NCBI GenBank assembly: GCA_002684915.1
Contig: NYWG01000031.1
Coordinates: 8,369-48,031 of the forward strand
Length of the DNA: 39,663 nucleotides
Direction of reading: 5' to 3'
Source of the DNA: Verrucomicrobiales bacterium
GTDB taxonomy: Bacteria > Verrucomicrobiota > Verrucomicrobiia > Limisphaerales > UBA1096
In this document: piece after piece, positions 10,940 through 19,902 of the stretch
Numbering within the stretch: position 1 is the stretch's first letter
Layout: each line of letters begins with the position of its first letter
Notes under the pieces: model-generated
Told to the model about the DNA's origin: nothing
The model's database searches: none
Seen by the model: the letters and a program-made list of their open reading frames with translations, nothing else
Position numbers and translations under genes: made by a program

Positions 10940-10989
10940 TAGTCAGCTATGACTACTGCATCTAAAACAGTTCAAAAGATTGTTTTGAA
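10940..10989. promoter_or_regulatory. two tandem perfect inverted repeats downstream of ilvE
   Basis: TAGTCA-GCTA-TGACTA (10940-10955) and TTCAAAA-GATTG-TTTTGAA (10971-10989). Neither is followed by a clear T-tract. Confidence 0.4.
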
Positions 10990-11076
10990 TAGGAAATTAA
11001 TGTGTCCCGCCTTTTACTTTTTAATAATTACAATTACTCATTAGAAATTAAAATTTTTCATAAATAATATTTTATC

Positions 11077-12192
11077 ATGGCAATTAAATATCGAGTTGGG
11101 GTTATTGGCAGCACTGGACGCGGTAATTACGGGCATGGACTGGATACTGTTTGGGGTGAATTCAAGGAAGTAAAAGTAACAGCAGTAGCCGATGATAATT
11201 CAGAAGGTTTAGTCAATGCAGTTAAACGATTAGGTAATCCAAAGGGATATTCAGATTATCGGAAAATGCTCGAAAATGAAAAACTAGATTTTGTTAGCAT
11301 TTGCCCTCGATGGCTGGACCAACATCGAGACATGATGGTTGCTGCTGCCGAATCAGGTGTGCACGGCATCTATCAAGAAAAACCGTTATGCCAGACTTTA
11401 CATCAAGCAGATGAAATGATCGCTGCGTGTGAAAAAAGAAATGTAAAAGTAGCCATTGCACATCAGACACGTTACAGCCCAATACTTAGACATATTGAAC
11501 AATTACTAGCTGATAAAAAAATTGGCCGTACTCTAGAGTATCAAATGCATGGAAAAGAAGACGCACGCGGTGGCGGAGAAGATTTATGGGTACTTGGTAC
11601 ACATATTTTTGATCTCACACAGCATCTTGCTGGACCACCTCTTTGGGTTCAGGGCTACTCAGGTCAAAACAATAAGCCTATAACAAGTGAACAAGTAAAG
11701 CCAGGTAACGAAGGTATAGGACTACTCGCAGGCGACTCTGCAGTAGCTACGTATGCACTTCCTAACGAAGTCTTTGCAAATTTTCGATCTATCCGCAATG
11801 GGAACGGTAGCCCTAATAGATTCGGTCTAACCATTTTTGGCACAAACGGCATAATTAAAATGTCATTTGGCTATCTACCAAAAGCTGAATTATTAATTGA
11901 TGGTTCTTGGGCTCCAGGACGAACGGGTAAAAAGTGGGTTCCTATTACATCTAACGGAGTCGGAAAAATAGAGACTTTGAAGGACAGTGGCCTTCATGCG
12001 GGCAATATTCTAGCCATCCGCGATCTAATCGATGCAGTCGAAGAAGATCGAGATCCTGAAGCCAGTATTTATGATGCACTTACAGCCACAGAAATGATTG
12101 TAGGCCTCTTCGAATCGCACCGTCAGAATGGAGCCCGCGTAACTTTCCCTTTAGAAGAACGCAATAATCCTCTAGCAAAATTAAATAATTAA
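11077..12192 (+). CDS. Gfo/Idh/MocA family oxidoreductase
   Basis: VGVIGSTGRGNYGHG Rossmann start, GIYQEKPLCQTLHQADEMI (EKP motif), KVAIAHQTRYSP. Confidence 0.9.
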   Translation: MAIKYRVGVIGSTGRGNYGHGLDTVWGEFKEVKVTAVADDNSEGLVNAVKRLGNPKGYSDYRKMLENEKLDFVSICPRWLDQHRDMMVAAAESGVHGIYQEKPLCQTLHQADEMIAACEKRNVKVAIAHQTRYSPILRHIEQLLADKKIGRTLEYQMHGKEDARGGGEDLWVLGTHIFDLTQHLAGPPLWVQGYSGQNNKPITSEQVKPGNEGIGLLAGDSAVATYALPNEVFANFRSIRNGNGSPNRFGLTIFGTNGIIKMSFGYLPKAELLIDGSWAPGRTGKKWVPITSNGVGKIETLKDSGLHAGNILAIRDLIDAVEEDRDPEASIYDALTATEMIVGLFESHRQNGARVTFPLEERNNPLAKLNN

Positions 12193-12311
12193 TTGATATA
12201 CATTTGTTAGGATTACAAGAATTATTCTAACTAATAGAAATGTTTGGCTTTGACAGCTTTAAGGGTCATTGGCAATGTCTCGCCCCCTTTTTGGGAATAA
12301 ACTCGAAGAAT

Positions 12312-13676
12312 ATGTCTGACACAGAAGATCAAAACCAATCATCAGGTGAACGCCTGATTTTCGACCTTAACGCCACCCCTGATTCATCCAATGAATCTAG
12401 TAATGGTTTAGTGGGAAATCTTTTGGTAGCTCAATCTGGAGGCCCTACGGCAGTGATTAACGCAAGCATTGCAGGTGTTATTCAAGAAGCAGGCAAATAT
12501 ATGGACAATATCGAAGAAATTTATGGGGGTCTAAATGGTATTTATGGCATTCTTCGCGAGAATCTTGTTGATTTAAATGAAGAGAAAGCTCGTTCCATCG
12601 AGGAGCTCAAACACACACCTGGTGCTGCACTAGGCACTTGCCGTTACAAGATCCAATTTCAAAATAATCCTGATCAGGCAGCCAAAGATATGGATAGATT
12701 ATTTGAAGTCTTCGAAGCACACAATATTCGTTATTTTTTCTATGCAGGTGGTAACGACTCACAAGATACGAATAACAAAGTTCATCTTGAAGCTCAGAAA
12801 CGTAATTATCAACTACGCTGTATTGGTGTTCCAAAAACAATTGATAACGATCTTCCTCACACAGATCATACTCCAGGATTTGGTAGTGTTATAAAATATA
12901 ACGCAACAACCGTAATGGAAATTGCACAGGATGTTTCCGCTATGGCAACTGACGATGGTTCTTGCTGCATTATAGAAGTAATGGGGCGCGCCGCTGGCTG
13001 GATTGCAGCGGGCACTGTGCTTGCAAAAGGCAACGATAACGACAATGCCCCACATATTATTTTAATTCCAGAGATTCCACTAGATGAAGAAGCATTTCTT
13101 ACCAAAGTTAAAGATACATCTGAACGCTTAGGATATTGTATCGTGGTAACAGGAGAAGGTGTAAAGAACGTTGAAGGACATGAAATTGGTGCAGATAAAA
13201 CCAAACTTGATTCCTTTGGCCATCCTGTTCTGTCTGGTGCAGCCGACACTCTAGCAGAAATTGTCCAAGGCAAACTTAATCTTAAAACTCGCACGGTAAA
13301 ACTAGGCTATGCGCAGCGATGTGCTGCACATTACGCTAGCAAAATTGATATTGAGGAAGCTGTTGCTTGTGGAAAAGCTGCTGTAAAGGCCTCAATAGAA
13401 GGCAAAAGTGGATTCATGGTCACCCTAGAACGCAACTCCAAGAAACCTTATGAATTTACTACAGGCCTCCACACACTTGGTGACATAGCTTTAGTAGAAC
13501 GAACAATTCCTAGTGACTGGATTACGGAAGACGGATGGCTTCCAAACCAAAAATTTATAGATTATGCTCTACCACTTATCGAAGGAGAACCAAACGTTCC
13601 TACAGAAAGTGGTCTACCAAAGTTTGCCAAACTTAACAAAGTGCGAGTTGACAAAAAACTACCTCCTCATTCCTAA
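12312..13676 (+). CDS. 6-phosphofructokinase, PPi-type active site
   Basis: LLVAQSGGPTAVINASIAGV, YAGGNDSQDT, GVPKTIDNDL, MGRAAGWIAAGTVL. The ORF opens at 12240; ATG 12312 (MSDTEDQ...) is the more likely start. Confidence 0.92.
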   Translation: MSDTEDQNQSSGERLIFDLNATPDSSNESSNGLVGNLLVAQSGGPTAVINASIAGVIQEAGKYMDNIEEIYGGLNGIYGILRENLVDLNEEKARSIEELKHTPGAALGTCRYKIQFQNNPDQAAKDMDRLFEVFEAHNIRYFFYAGGNDSQDTNNKVHLEAQKRNYQLRCIGVPKTIDNDLPHTDHTPGFGSVIKYNATTVMEIAQDVSAMATDDGSCCIIEVMGRAAGWIAAGTVLAKGNDNDNAPHIILIPEIPLDEEAFLTKVKDTSERLGYCIVVTGEGVKNVEGHEIGADKTKLDSFGHPVLSGAADTLAEIVQGKLNLKTRTVKLGYAQRCAAHYASKIDIEEAVACGKAAVKASIEGKSGFMVTLERNSKKPYEFTTGLHTLGDIALVERTIPSDWITEDGWLPNQKFIDYALPLIEGEPNVPTESGLPKFAKLNKVRVDKKLPPHS

Positions 13677-13688
13677 TCAACGACATAG

Positions 13689-14438
13689 TTAGTGGGTGTT
13701 TCCACAAGTATATTCACCTTCTTCCCAACCGTCTCGGCTATGATAAGCCCACCAATCATACTCTTTAGCTGAACCGCTCATTCGTGCTGCGTGTCCATCA
13801 ACATAAGTTAGAACAATCCCCCGTTTATGAGGCATCTGCTGATAATCCCAATAAGGCATTTCCCATGTAAGTACCGATAGTGTTGGATTGATACAATCTC
13901 CAGCCTTACGCCCACTAACGGGCCTCCTTATCTCGTAACTACTCCTATCTTTAGTGAGATAAATGTGATTCCAAACGTAAGTAACGTAATCATTGTTTCT
14001 AAAACGGGTCGACATATTTTGGTCGTTAGTTTTGATCGCTACTGGACAGGCAAATACTGAGTGAGGTGTCTTTGCATTCCGGTTTTTTATGTCAGGAGCT
14101 CCAGTATTCTTCCCAATGTATTTCTCAAGCAATTGAGGCATCCAAACAAGATCGTTCCGCAATGCATGATCTCCTCCCCATGCTTTCCCCCAATTTCGAG
14201 ACAGTGGAATCCTCTCTTCGTAATCGGAAATGTACATTGTTACAGCTAAACCCATTTGCTTGCAGTTATTTAGACAACTTGATTGGCCAGCCTTGGATTT
14301 AGCTTTAGCCAACGCTGGTAAAAGCAAGCCTGCCAAAATAGCAATAATTGCTATTACAACCAGTAGCTCAATCAGAGTAAAACCTTTGATTAAACCCTGT
14401 CGCAAAGAAAAAATAACTCTCTTTGGACTCTTAAACAT
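13689..14438 (-). CDS. prepilin-type N-terminal cleavage/methylation domain protein (pseudopilin-like)
   Basis: [32 protein letters not shown], then [24 protein letters not shown] and a C-terminal [10 protein letters not shown]. Confidence 0.9.
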   Translation of the reverse strand: MFKSPKRVIFSLRQGLIKGFTLIELLVVIAIIAILAGLLLPALAKAKSKAGQSSCLNNCKQMGLAVTMYISDYEERIPLSRNWGKAWGGDHALRNDLVWMPQLLEKYIGKNTGAPDIKNRNAKTPHSVFACPVAIKTNDQNMSTRFRNNDYVTYVWNHIYLTKDRSSYEIRRPVSGRKAGDCINPTLSVLTWEMPYWDYQQMPHKRGIVLTYVDGHAARMSGSAKEYDWWAYHSRDGWEEGEYTCGNTH

Positions 14439-14467
14439 AACTTCTAGATGAAAATAGTGGTAGGATT

Positions 14468-14500
14468 CACCTTGGTCAAGGTGGGAACGATCGCTATTCT
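14468..14500 (+). promoter_or_regulatory. candidate promoter TTGGTC-N17-TATTCT with a palindrome (CACCTTG-GT-CAAGGTG) over the -35 box
   Basis: Palindrome 14468-14483; -35 14472-14477; -10 14495-14500; ATG at 14508. Confidence 0.45.
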
Positions 14501-14507
14501 AAGCCCC

Positions 14508-17500
14508 ATGACGGCAACCCCCGAAACAGATCAGGCGTCATCTAACGGTAAATATCTATTACTTCTCGTAATAGTTGTACTGGCTCCAGTAATCTTCACA
14601 TGGCTCACAACGACACCAAATAATAATGGTAATTTCGACCGCTTACTAAATGCCGGGAAAACTTATTACGATTCCGGAAACGCACAAAAAGCAATAGATT
14701 CTTTCACACAAGCACTAATTATTAAACCAACCGAAACCGATTTACTTCTTAATTTAGCAAACGCATATCGCTTATCCAATGAACCAAATAAAATTATAAA
14801 ATTTGCCAATGAAGCACTCGCCATCGATCATAATCTTGGAGCCGGGCACTTTCTCATAGGTTGTGCCTACTTGCGACTCAATCAAACTACAAACGCCATC
14901 CAATCTCTACAACAAGCATATGATATCGACAATACTATAGGTGCCGTAGGATATCTTCTTGGCAAAGCTAAACTAAAGGTTGGCAACATAGAAGATGCAA
15001 TTCTTTATCTTGAAGAAGTTGCCACTTATGAAGAGAATCATCTTGGTGCTGCATACACATGGAGCCAAGCTCTTATGCAGGCAGAGAAACCTGACGAAGC
15101 TAAGATGGCACTTGAATTACATCAGGAACGTATAGCTAAAAAACAAATGCCAAATGACCAAGGAGAGTGGGAAAAATGTGTCTATACCGAAGTCAAAATA
15201 CCGTTCAAACTCGACCAACCTTTAACCTCCGGAATAGATGTCAAATTCACCGATGACACAGCAAAAGTTTTCGCCGGCCATGCATCTCATTTTACCGGTC
15301 CATTTGGCATTATAGATTTTAATCATGACGGCAATAATAGTCTTTTTGTTCACACCACCACAAATACATTCAGAACACTAATCAACACGAATGGAGTTTT
15401 TGCACCATTTGGTCAGGAGTTTAGGTCAATCACAAATGCTAATTACTCTCGATGCCTCGTTGGCGATCTAAACAATGACCGTTTTGATGACATATTAATG
15501 ATCGGAGACCAAGGATCTCATGCTTATCGCTTTGCCACCAACGGACTCGCCCGAGATATGTCTCGCTTCTCACGATTATCCTCTTTGAAAGCAATTGACG
15601 CAGTTATTGCTGACATTGACTTTACAGGTAAACTCGATCTGCTAGCCATCCAACCTGAAAACGCAGGATTAAAGGTTTTTCGGAATCTCGGAAGCCTTTA
15701 TTTCAAAGATATCAGCAAAACTTCAGGAATACCGACGGAGATTACTGGTGCTCTTAAGCTAGTGATGGACGACTGGAATAATGATGACATGCTCGACATA
15801 ATCATTCCTCGAAAAGAAGCCACCCCTATCTATTTGCAAAAGCTGCGAGGAAGCAAACATTCTCAAACTAACTCGTTACCAACCGAGGGTTTCGCCAGTG
15901 TCATAGCTACAGGCGATCTGAATAACGACCTTCGAGTCGATCTTGTCAGCATTATCGGGGATGAAATTCAAATCCACTATAATGGCATAGAGAAGATGCG
16001 ATCTCTGAAGTTGACTAAGCCTAATGCTACCGATGTAAAACTATTTGACTACGATAACGACGGATGGCTCGATATTTTTTCAATTGGCAATGGACTAGAG
16101 TCTTTTCGGAACACAGGTGCAACCGGTTTTGAGAACACCTCAATCAAACTTGGATTAAACACTATTAAGGGAACAATCATAAGCCAACTGTCCACTGCTG
16201 ATATCGATCGAGACGGCGACTCAGACCTCATATTGGCTACTGATGCCGGCCTTAAATATTTACGCAACGATGGTGGAAACAAGAACCTTCAGCTAAAGAT
16301 TAGACTATATGGAAATCGCTCTAATGCCAGCGGATTAGGCATTCAAGTCGAAGGAGTAACCGGAGGGTTACGATTCAAGCGAACGGCTCAAACTTTACCA
16401 GTAGAAATTGGTGTCGGTTCAAACAATATGCTCAACTCTTTGACAGCTCGGTGGTTTGATTTATCTCTAAATAACATTGATGTCGAAGTTAAGAATGACA
16501 AAATAGTCACACTTACCGAACTTATTTTACCAACTGGGTCCTGTCCTTATCTTTACTGCTGGGATGGCCAGAAATTCCGTTTTATTACTGACCTACTTGG
16601 AGCATCGCCACTTGGACTACCGATAGGCGAAAAAACCTATATCGATGCCGACCCAAATGAAATTGTTTGGATAGGAGATGAAACCAACTTCAAACCCATT
16701 GATGATAACTACAGATTACAAATCACTGAAGAACTCCGAGAAATTTTGTACCTAGACCAAGCAAAGCTGATCATGGTGGATGTACCTGAAGACATGGAAA
16801 TTCATCCAAACACCAAATTACTACCGAAAGGCCCATATCCACCAGCAAACCTAATCGCCTTGACTAAATATAAATCACTTCAACACGCCAAACGTAGTGA
16901 TGGGCTTGACGTTACTTCAGAGCTTCAAAACAATGATGATAGTTGGCTTTCCCCGGTTGAACTCCGAGAACCTCAACTTAGAGGCTTAGCCAAGCCTTAC
17001 TCAGTCGAATTGAATTTTGGTAAAATAGACAACTCAACACCCCTAGCATTGGCGATGACCGGCTGGCTACACTTTGGAGGGGGTATGGCAAATATTTCTG
17101 CTTCACACCGTTCTGAACTACCTTTTCCTTTCCCGATTTTAGAAGCTCAAAATGGCGATGGCAAATGGCAGAAAGTTGATGTAACAGTAGGAGCTCCAGT
17201 AGGAAAAACCAAAACTATTGTAGTTGACCTTGAAAACAAGCTCCCTTCCGATTTAAAACAACTTCGACTATCAATGGCATTTGAAATTCACTGGAACCGA
17301 ATATCATTGATGAAAAAGGCCGAAATGCCAACAACCACAGATCTTCATATTGCAGCCACAGATCTCCACTGGCACGGCTACGGTGAATATGAAAAACTTC
17401 CAAACCATTTACCACTTACACCTATTTACTCGCAAACTAGTGACAAACCAAACTGGCGAATCACACCATCAGGATGGGTAACCCGATACGGCGATGTAAA

Positions 17501-17828
17501 TGAACTTATAGATCGAAAAGACAACCAAATAGCACTAATTGCAGCCGGAGATGAGCTAACTCTGGACTTTGACGCCAAAGCACTGCCCACAAAAACAAAG
17601 GACAAAACACGGAATTTTTTCCTATATATAAGTGGATGGGACAAAGACGCTGATTTCCATGTCTCTCAAGGTTGGAACGTCAATCCGCTTCCTTGGCATG
17701 GAATGGACTACCAAATTTACGGACGTGAGGCTCGCCCTAAACTCGATGATGGATGGATCAAAAAATATAACACCCGATGGATTGGCCCGCGCACGCATAA
17801 GAGAACCAGAAGAATCACTAAAAAATAA
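14508..17828 (+). CDS. TPR + FG-GAP/VCBS repeat protein with ASPIC/UnbV-like C-terminal region, membrane anchored
   Basis: ATG 14508 (MTATPETDQ..., then TM LLLLVIVVLAPVIFTW). TPR units are followed by about seven D-x-[DN]-x-D-G-like FG-GAP repeats (e.g. GIIDFNHDGNN, LVGDLNNDRFDD, LFDYDNDGWLD, TADIDRDGDSD), then SCPYLYCWDGQKFRFITDLLGASPLG as seen in UnbV-type proteins. Confidence 0.85.
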   Translation: MTATPETDQASSNGKYLLLLVIVVLAPVIFTWLTTTPNNNGNFDRLLNAGKTYYDSGNAQKAIDSFTQALIIKPTETDLLLNLANAYRLSNEPNKIIKFANEALAIDHNLGAGHFLIGCAYLRLNQTTNAIQSLQQAYDIDNTIGAVGYLLGKAKLKVGNIEDAILYLEEVATYEENHLGAAYTWSQALMQAEKPDEAKMALELHQERIAKKQMPNDQGEWEKCVYTEVKIPFKLDQPLTSGIDVKFTDDTAKVFAGHASHFTGPFGIIDFNHDGNNSLFVHTTTNTFRTLINTNGVFAPFGQEFRSITNANYSRCLVGDLNNDRFDDILMIGDQGSHAYRFATNGLARDMSRFSRLSSLKAIDAVIADIDFTGKLDLLAIQPENAGLKVFRNLGSLYFKDISKTSGIPTEITGALKLVMDDWNNDDMLDIIIPRKEATPIYLQKLRGSKHSQTNSLPTEGFASVIATGDLNNDLRVDLVSIIGDEIQIHYNGIEKMRSLKLTKPNATDVKLFDYDNDGWLDIFSIGNGLESFRNTGATGFENTSIKLGLNTIKGTIISQLSTADIDRDGDSDLILATDAGLKYLRNDGGNKNLQLKIRLYGNRSNASGLGIQVEGVTGGLRFKRTAQTLPVEIGVGSNNMLNSLTARWFDLSLNNIDVEVKNDKIVTLTELILPTGSCPYLYCWDGQKFRFITDLLGASPLGLPIGEKTYIDADPNEIVWIGDETNFKPIDDNYRLQITEELREILYLDQAKLIMVDVPEDMEIHPNTKLLPKGPYPPANLIALTKYKSLQHAKRSDGLDVTSELQNNDDSWLSPVELREPQLRGLAKPYSVELNFGKIDNSTPLALAMTGWLHFGGGMANISASHRSELPFPFPILEAQNGDGKWQKVDVTVGAPVGKTKTIVVDLENKLPSDLKQLRLSMAFEIHWNRISLMKKAEMPTTTDLHIAATDLHWHGYGEYEKLPNHLPLTPIYSQTSDKPNWRITPSGWVTRYGDVNELIDRKDNQIALIAAGDELTLDFDAKALPTKTKDKTRNFFLYISGWDKDADFHVSQGWNVNPLPWHGMDYQIYGREARPKLDDGWIKKYNTRWIGPRTHKRTRRITKK

Positions 17829-18778
17829 TGAGTTTCAACAAACTAAAAACATTTATTTTATTATTACTAGTAACATGCACGACAAATGCAAATTCGACTG
17901 ATCACATAGCTAATATTTTCTTAGCCGAAGGGAATAAAGTGAAGCACATTGATTTCACTTTTTCCAAAAATAAGATTGTTCCAATCCACGAAGCCGCAAA
18001 ACATAATAATATCCAACAAGATAAATTCGAAGATAAACCTCAACTCCCGGACGGACGTATTTTATTAAAACCTACGAATAAAAAAGTTGACCAACTCTGG
18101 GAATATAACGCATCTAGACCAGGGAAATATTGGATGGAGTTGGTTTACAGCTTAGCCGATGGCAACAGCACTGCTATACCCAACGTAAACTCCTATCGGG
18201 TTTCAAAAAAATTAAATGCTACTGGATCTAAAAATCATTTTCACAATATAAATCTTGGAAAGATTTATTTTACAAACTCAGGCAAACAAAAAATTGAGCT
18301 TAAGTTTAAAGGGCAAAAACCAAAAGTTCGTGCGGTTATTCTTCGCCCTGCACCCGAAGGAGAAAAAATTGAGCAAAATATAGATCGTTCTATACTACTT
18401 CACTCAAGGGATACAACCATCCACGGCACTAAGGTGCAGTACGAAAACAAACCTCATAAAAACACCGTAGGCTTCTGGGTTAACACAAGTGACCAAGTAT
18501 ACTGGGATTTCACGGTCGCTAGCGGAGGTGAATTTTACATCGAGATTAATCAAGGCTGTGGACGCAATCAGGGGGGCAGTCAAGTATCACTAAGTGTTAA
18601 CGATCAAAAAATCGAATTTACTGTTGAAGACACAGGACATTTTCAAAACTTCATTCCTAGAAAAGTTGGTAAAGTACGCTTGAATAAAGGAGAACATCGC
18701 TTCTGGATAAAACCTATCAAAAAAGCACATGGAGCCATTATGGATGTTCGCAATATAAAACTAATCCCTACGAAGTAA
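17828..18778 (+). CDS. secreted protein with two tandem beta-sandwich/CBM-like domains, unknown function
   Basis: Signal peptide MSFNKLKTFILLLLVTCTTNANS. Two similar units (GKYWMELVYSLADGNS... and GEFYIEINQGCGRNQGGSQVSLSVNDQ...). Start overlaps the upstream stop (TAATG). Confidence 0.7.
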   Translation: MSFNKLKTFILLLLVTCTTNANSTDHIANIFLAEGNKVKHIDFTFSKNKIVPIHEAAKHNNIQQDKFEDKPQLPDGRILLKPTNKKVDQLWEYNASRPGKYWMELVYSLADGNSTAIPNVNSYRVSKKLNATGSKNHFHNINLGKIYFTNSGKQKIELKFKGQKPKVRAVILRPAPEGEKIEQNIDRSILLHSRDTTIHGTKVQYENKPHKNTVGFWVNTSDQVYWDFTVASGGEFYIEINQGCGRNQGGSQVSLSVNDQKIEFTVEDTGHFQNFIPRKVGKVRLNKGEHRFWIKPIKKAHGAIMDVRNIKLIPTK

Positions 18779-18783
18779 ATTTC

Positions 18784-19902
18784 ATGAACACAACTAACAC
18801 TATAACTGCCACTAACGCAGTAAATAATGTAGTAGATTCAATTAAAGACTCAGGCATTAGCGGCCTGTTAGAATACTTTACAACTCTTGACTCAATTCAT
18901 TATGTAACATTCATAATCAATTTGTTTATATTCATTTTCGGCAAACAGATCATAAATAATCTTAGTGTACAAACGGTAGGGCCTAATCAATCACGACTTC
19001 GCCTGTTACGAATAATAAATTCAACACTATTTCTAACCTATTTTTTTGCAGTAGCATTTCAAATGCAATTCACCTCAAATTTTAGTCACACTGGATTATT
19101 AATGCTACTTACGTATATAATGTCACAATTTACACATTCACTAATCCTCAAAAGATACGGACGACAAAGAGACGTCGAAGGAACTTCGATTTATGTTGAA
19201 TCACATACTTCCAACAGCTTGCAACTCCTCTCTCTACTACTACTAACAGTAATAGCAGGACTAATTTTTCTCAATATTTGGGGCCTTGAAGATTGGCTGC
19301 AAACTACCAGTTTTTTGGGAGCTATTGCTGTACTTATATTTACTACCAAAGACTACTGGCTTAAGGATTTTATCAGTGGCATCATGATAATTAGCAATGG
19401 TAATATTGAACGCGGCAATGTTATTCGAATACCCAGTGAGAACATTTTAGCCATTGTTCTTGAGACAAGAGCAACTTTAACAAGTCTCCGTGACTTAATT
19501 CGGAATCACAACATCACAATTCCAAACTCACTTTTACTAAACGCAAAAGTAGAAATTATGAATACCGAGTCTCGGAAAGGAGTCGACGATTTTGTTGATT
19601 TTAATATTGGTTACGACACATCATCTGAAGCAGCTCAAAAATACTTAAAAGATGTTTGGAAAAATGCATGTAAACTTTCTAGCACTATCAATTCTGAAAG
19701 AGACTGTTATTTAAAGCTTATTAATAACGGAGACCATGCGGTCACTTGGAGATTACTTTATAATCTTAAAGCAGTACACGGACTCGTCGAAGCGAGAAAT
19801 TCTGTTAATTTCTCTGCATTTGAATTACAAGATAAGCACAAAGTAAAGTTAGCAACACCCCTCACCCACACTTTTCCAAACGGATCTCCAAACACTACTT
19901 AA
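18784..19902 (+). CDS. MscS-like mechanosensitive channel family protein
   Basis: Several TM helices, then FLGAIAVLIFTTKDYWLKDFISGIMIISNGNIERGNVIRI, equivalent to the MscS TM3/beta-domain junction, and RDLIRNHNITIPNSLLLNAKVEIMN. Confidence 0.8.
   Translation: MNTTNTITATNAVNNVVDSIKDSGISGLLEYFTTLDSIHYVTFIINLFIFIFGKQIINNLSVQTVGPNQSRLRLLRIINSTLFLTYFFAVAFQMQFTSNFSHTGLLMLLTYIMSQFTHSLILKRYGRQRDVEGTSIYVESHTSNSLQLLSLLLLTVIAGLIFLNIWGLEDWLQTTSFLGAIAVLIFTTKDYWLKDFISGIMIISNGNIERGNVIRIPSENILAIVLETRATLTSLRDLIRNHNITIPNSLLLNAKVEIMNTESRKGVDDFVDFNIGYDTSSEAAQKYLKDVWKNACKLSSTINSERDCYLKLINNGDHAVTWRLLYNLKAVHGLVEARNSVNFSAFELQDKHKVKLATPLTHTFPNGSPNTT

Noticed and set aside
12206-12231. Imperfect hairpin GTTAGGAT...ATTCTAAC before the phosphofructokinase gene
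   Set aside because: Has a G-T wobble, a 10-nt loop and weak AT-rich arms; within chance expectation for this composition.
12866-13294. 142 aa minus-strand ORF inside the phosphofructokinase gene
   Set aside because: Antisense shadow of a clearly conserved gene; low-complexity Ser/Pro-rich translation with no recognisable motif.
14448-14507. N-terminal extension [20 protein letters not shown] of the TPR/FG-GAP ORF
   Set aside because: Overlaps a promoter-like element and palindrome, while ATG 14508 gives a sensible cytoplasmic tail followed by a TM helix; treated as noncoding.
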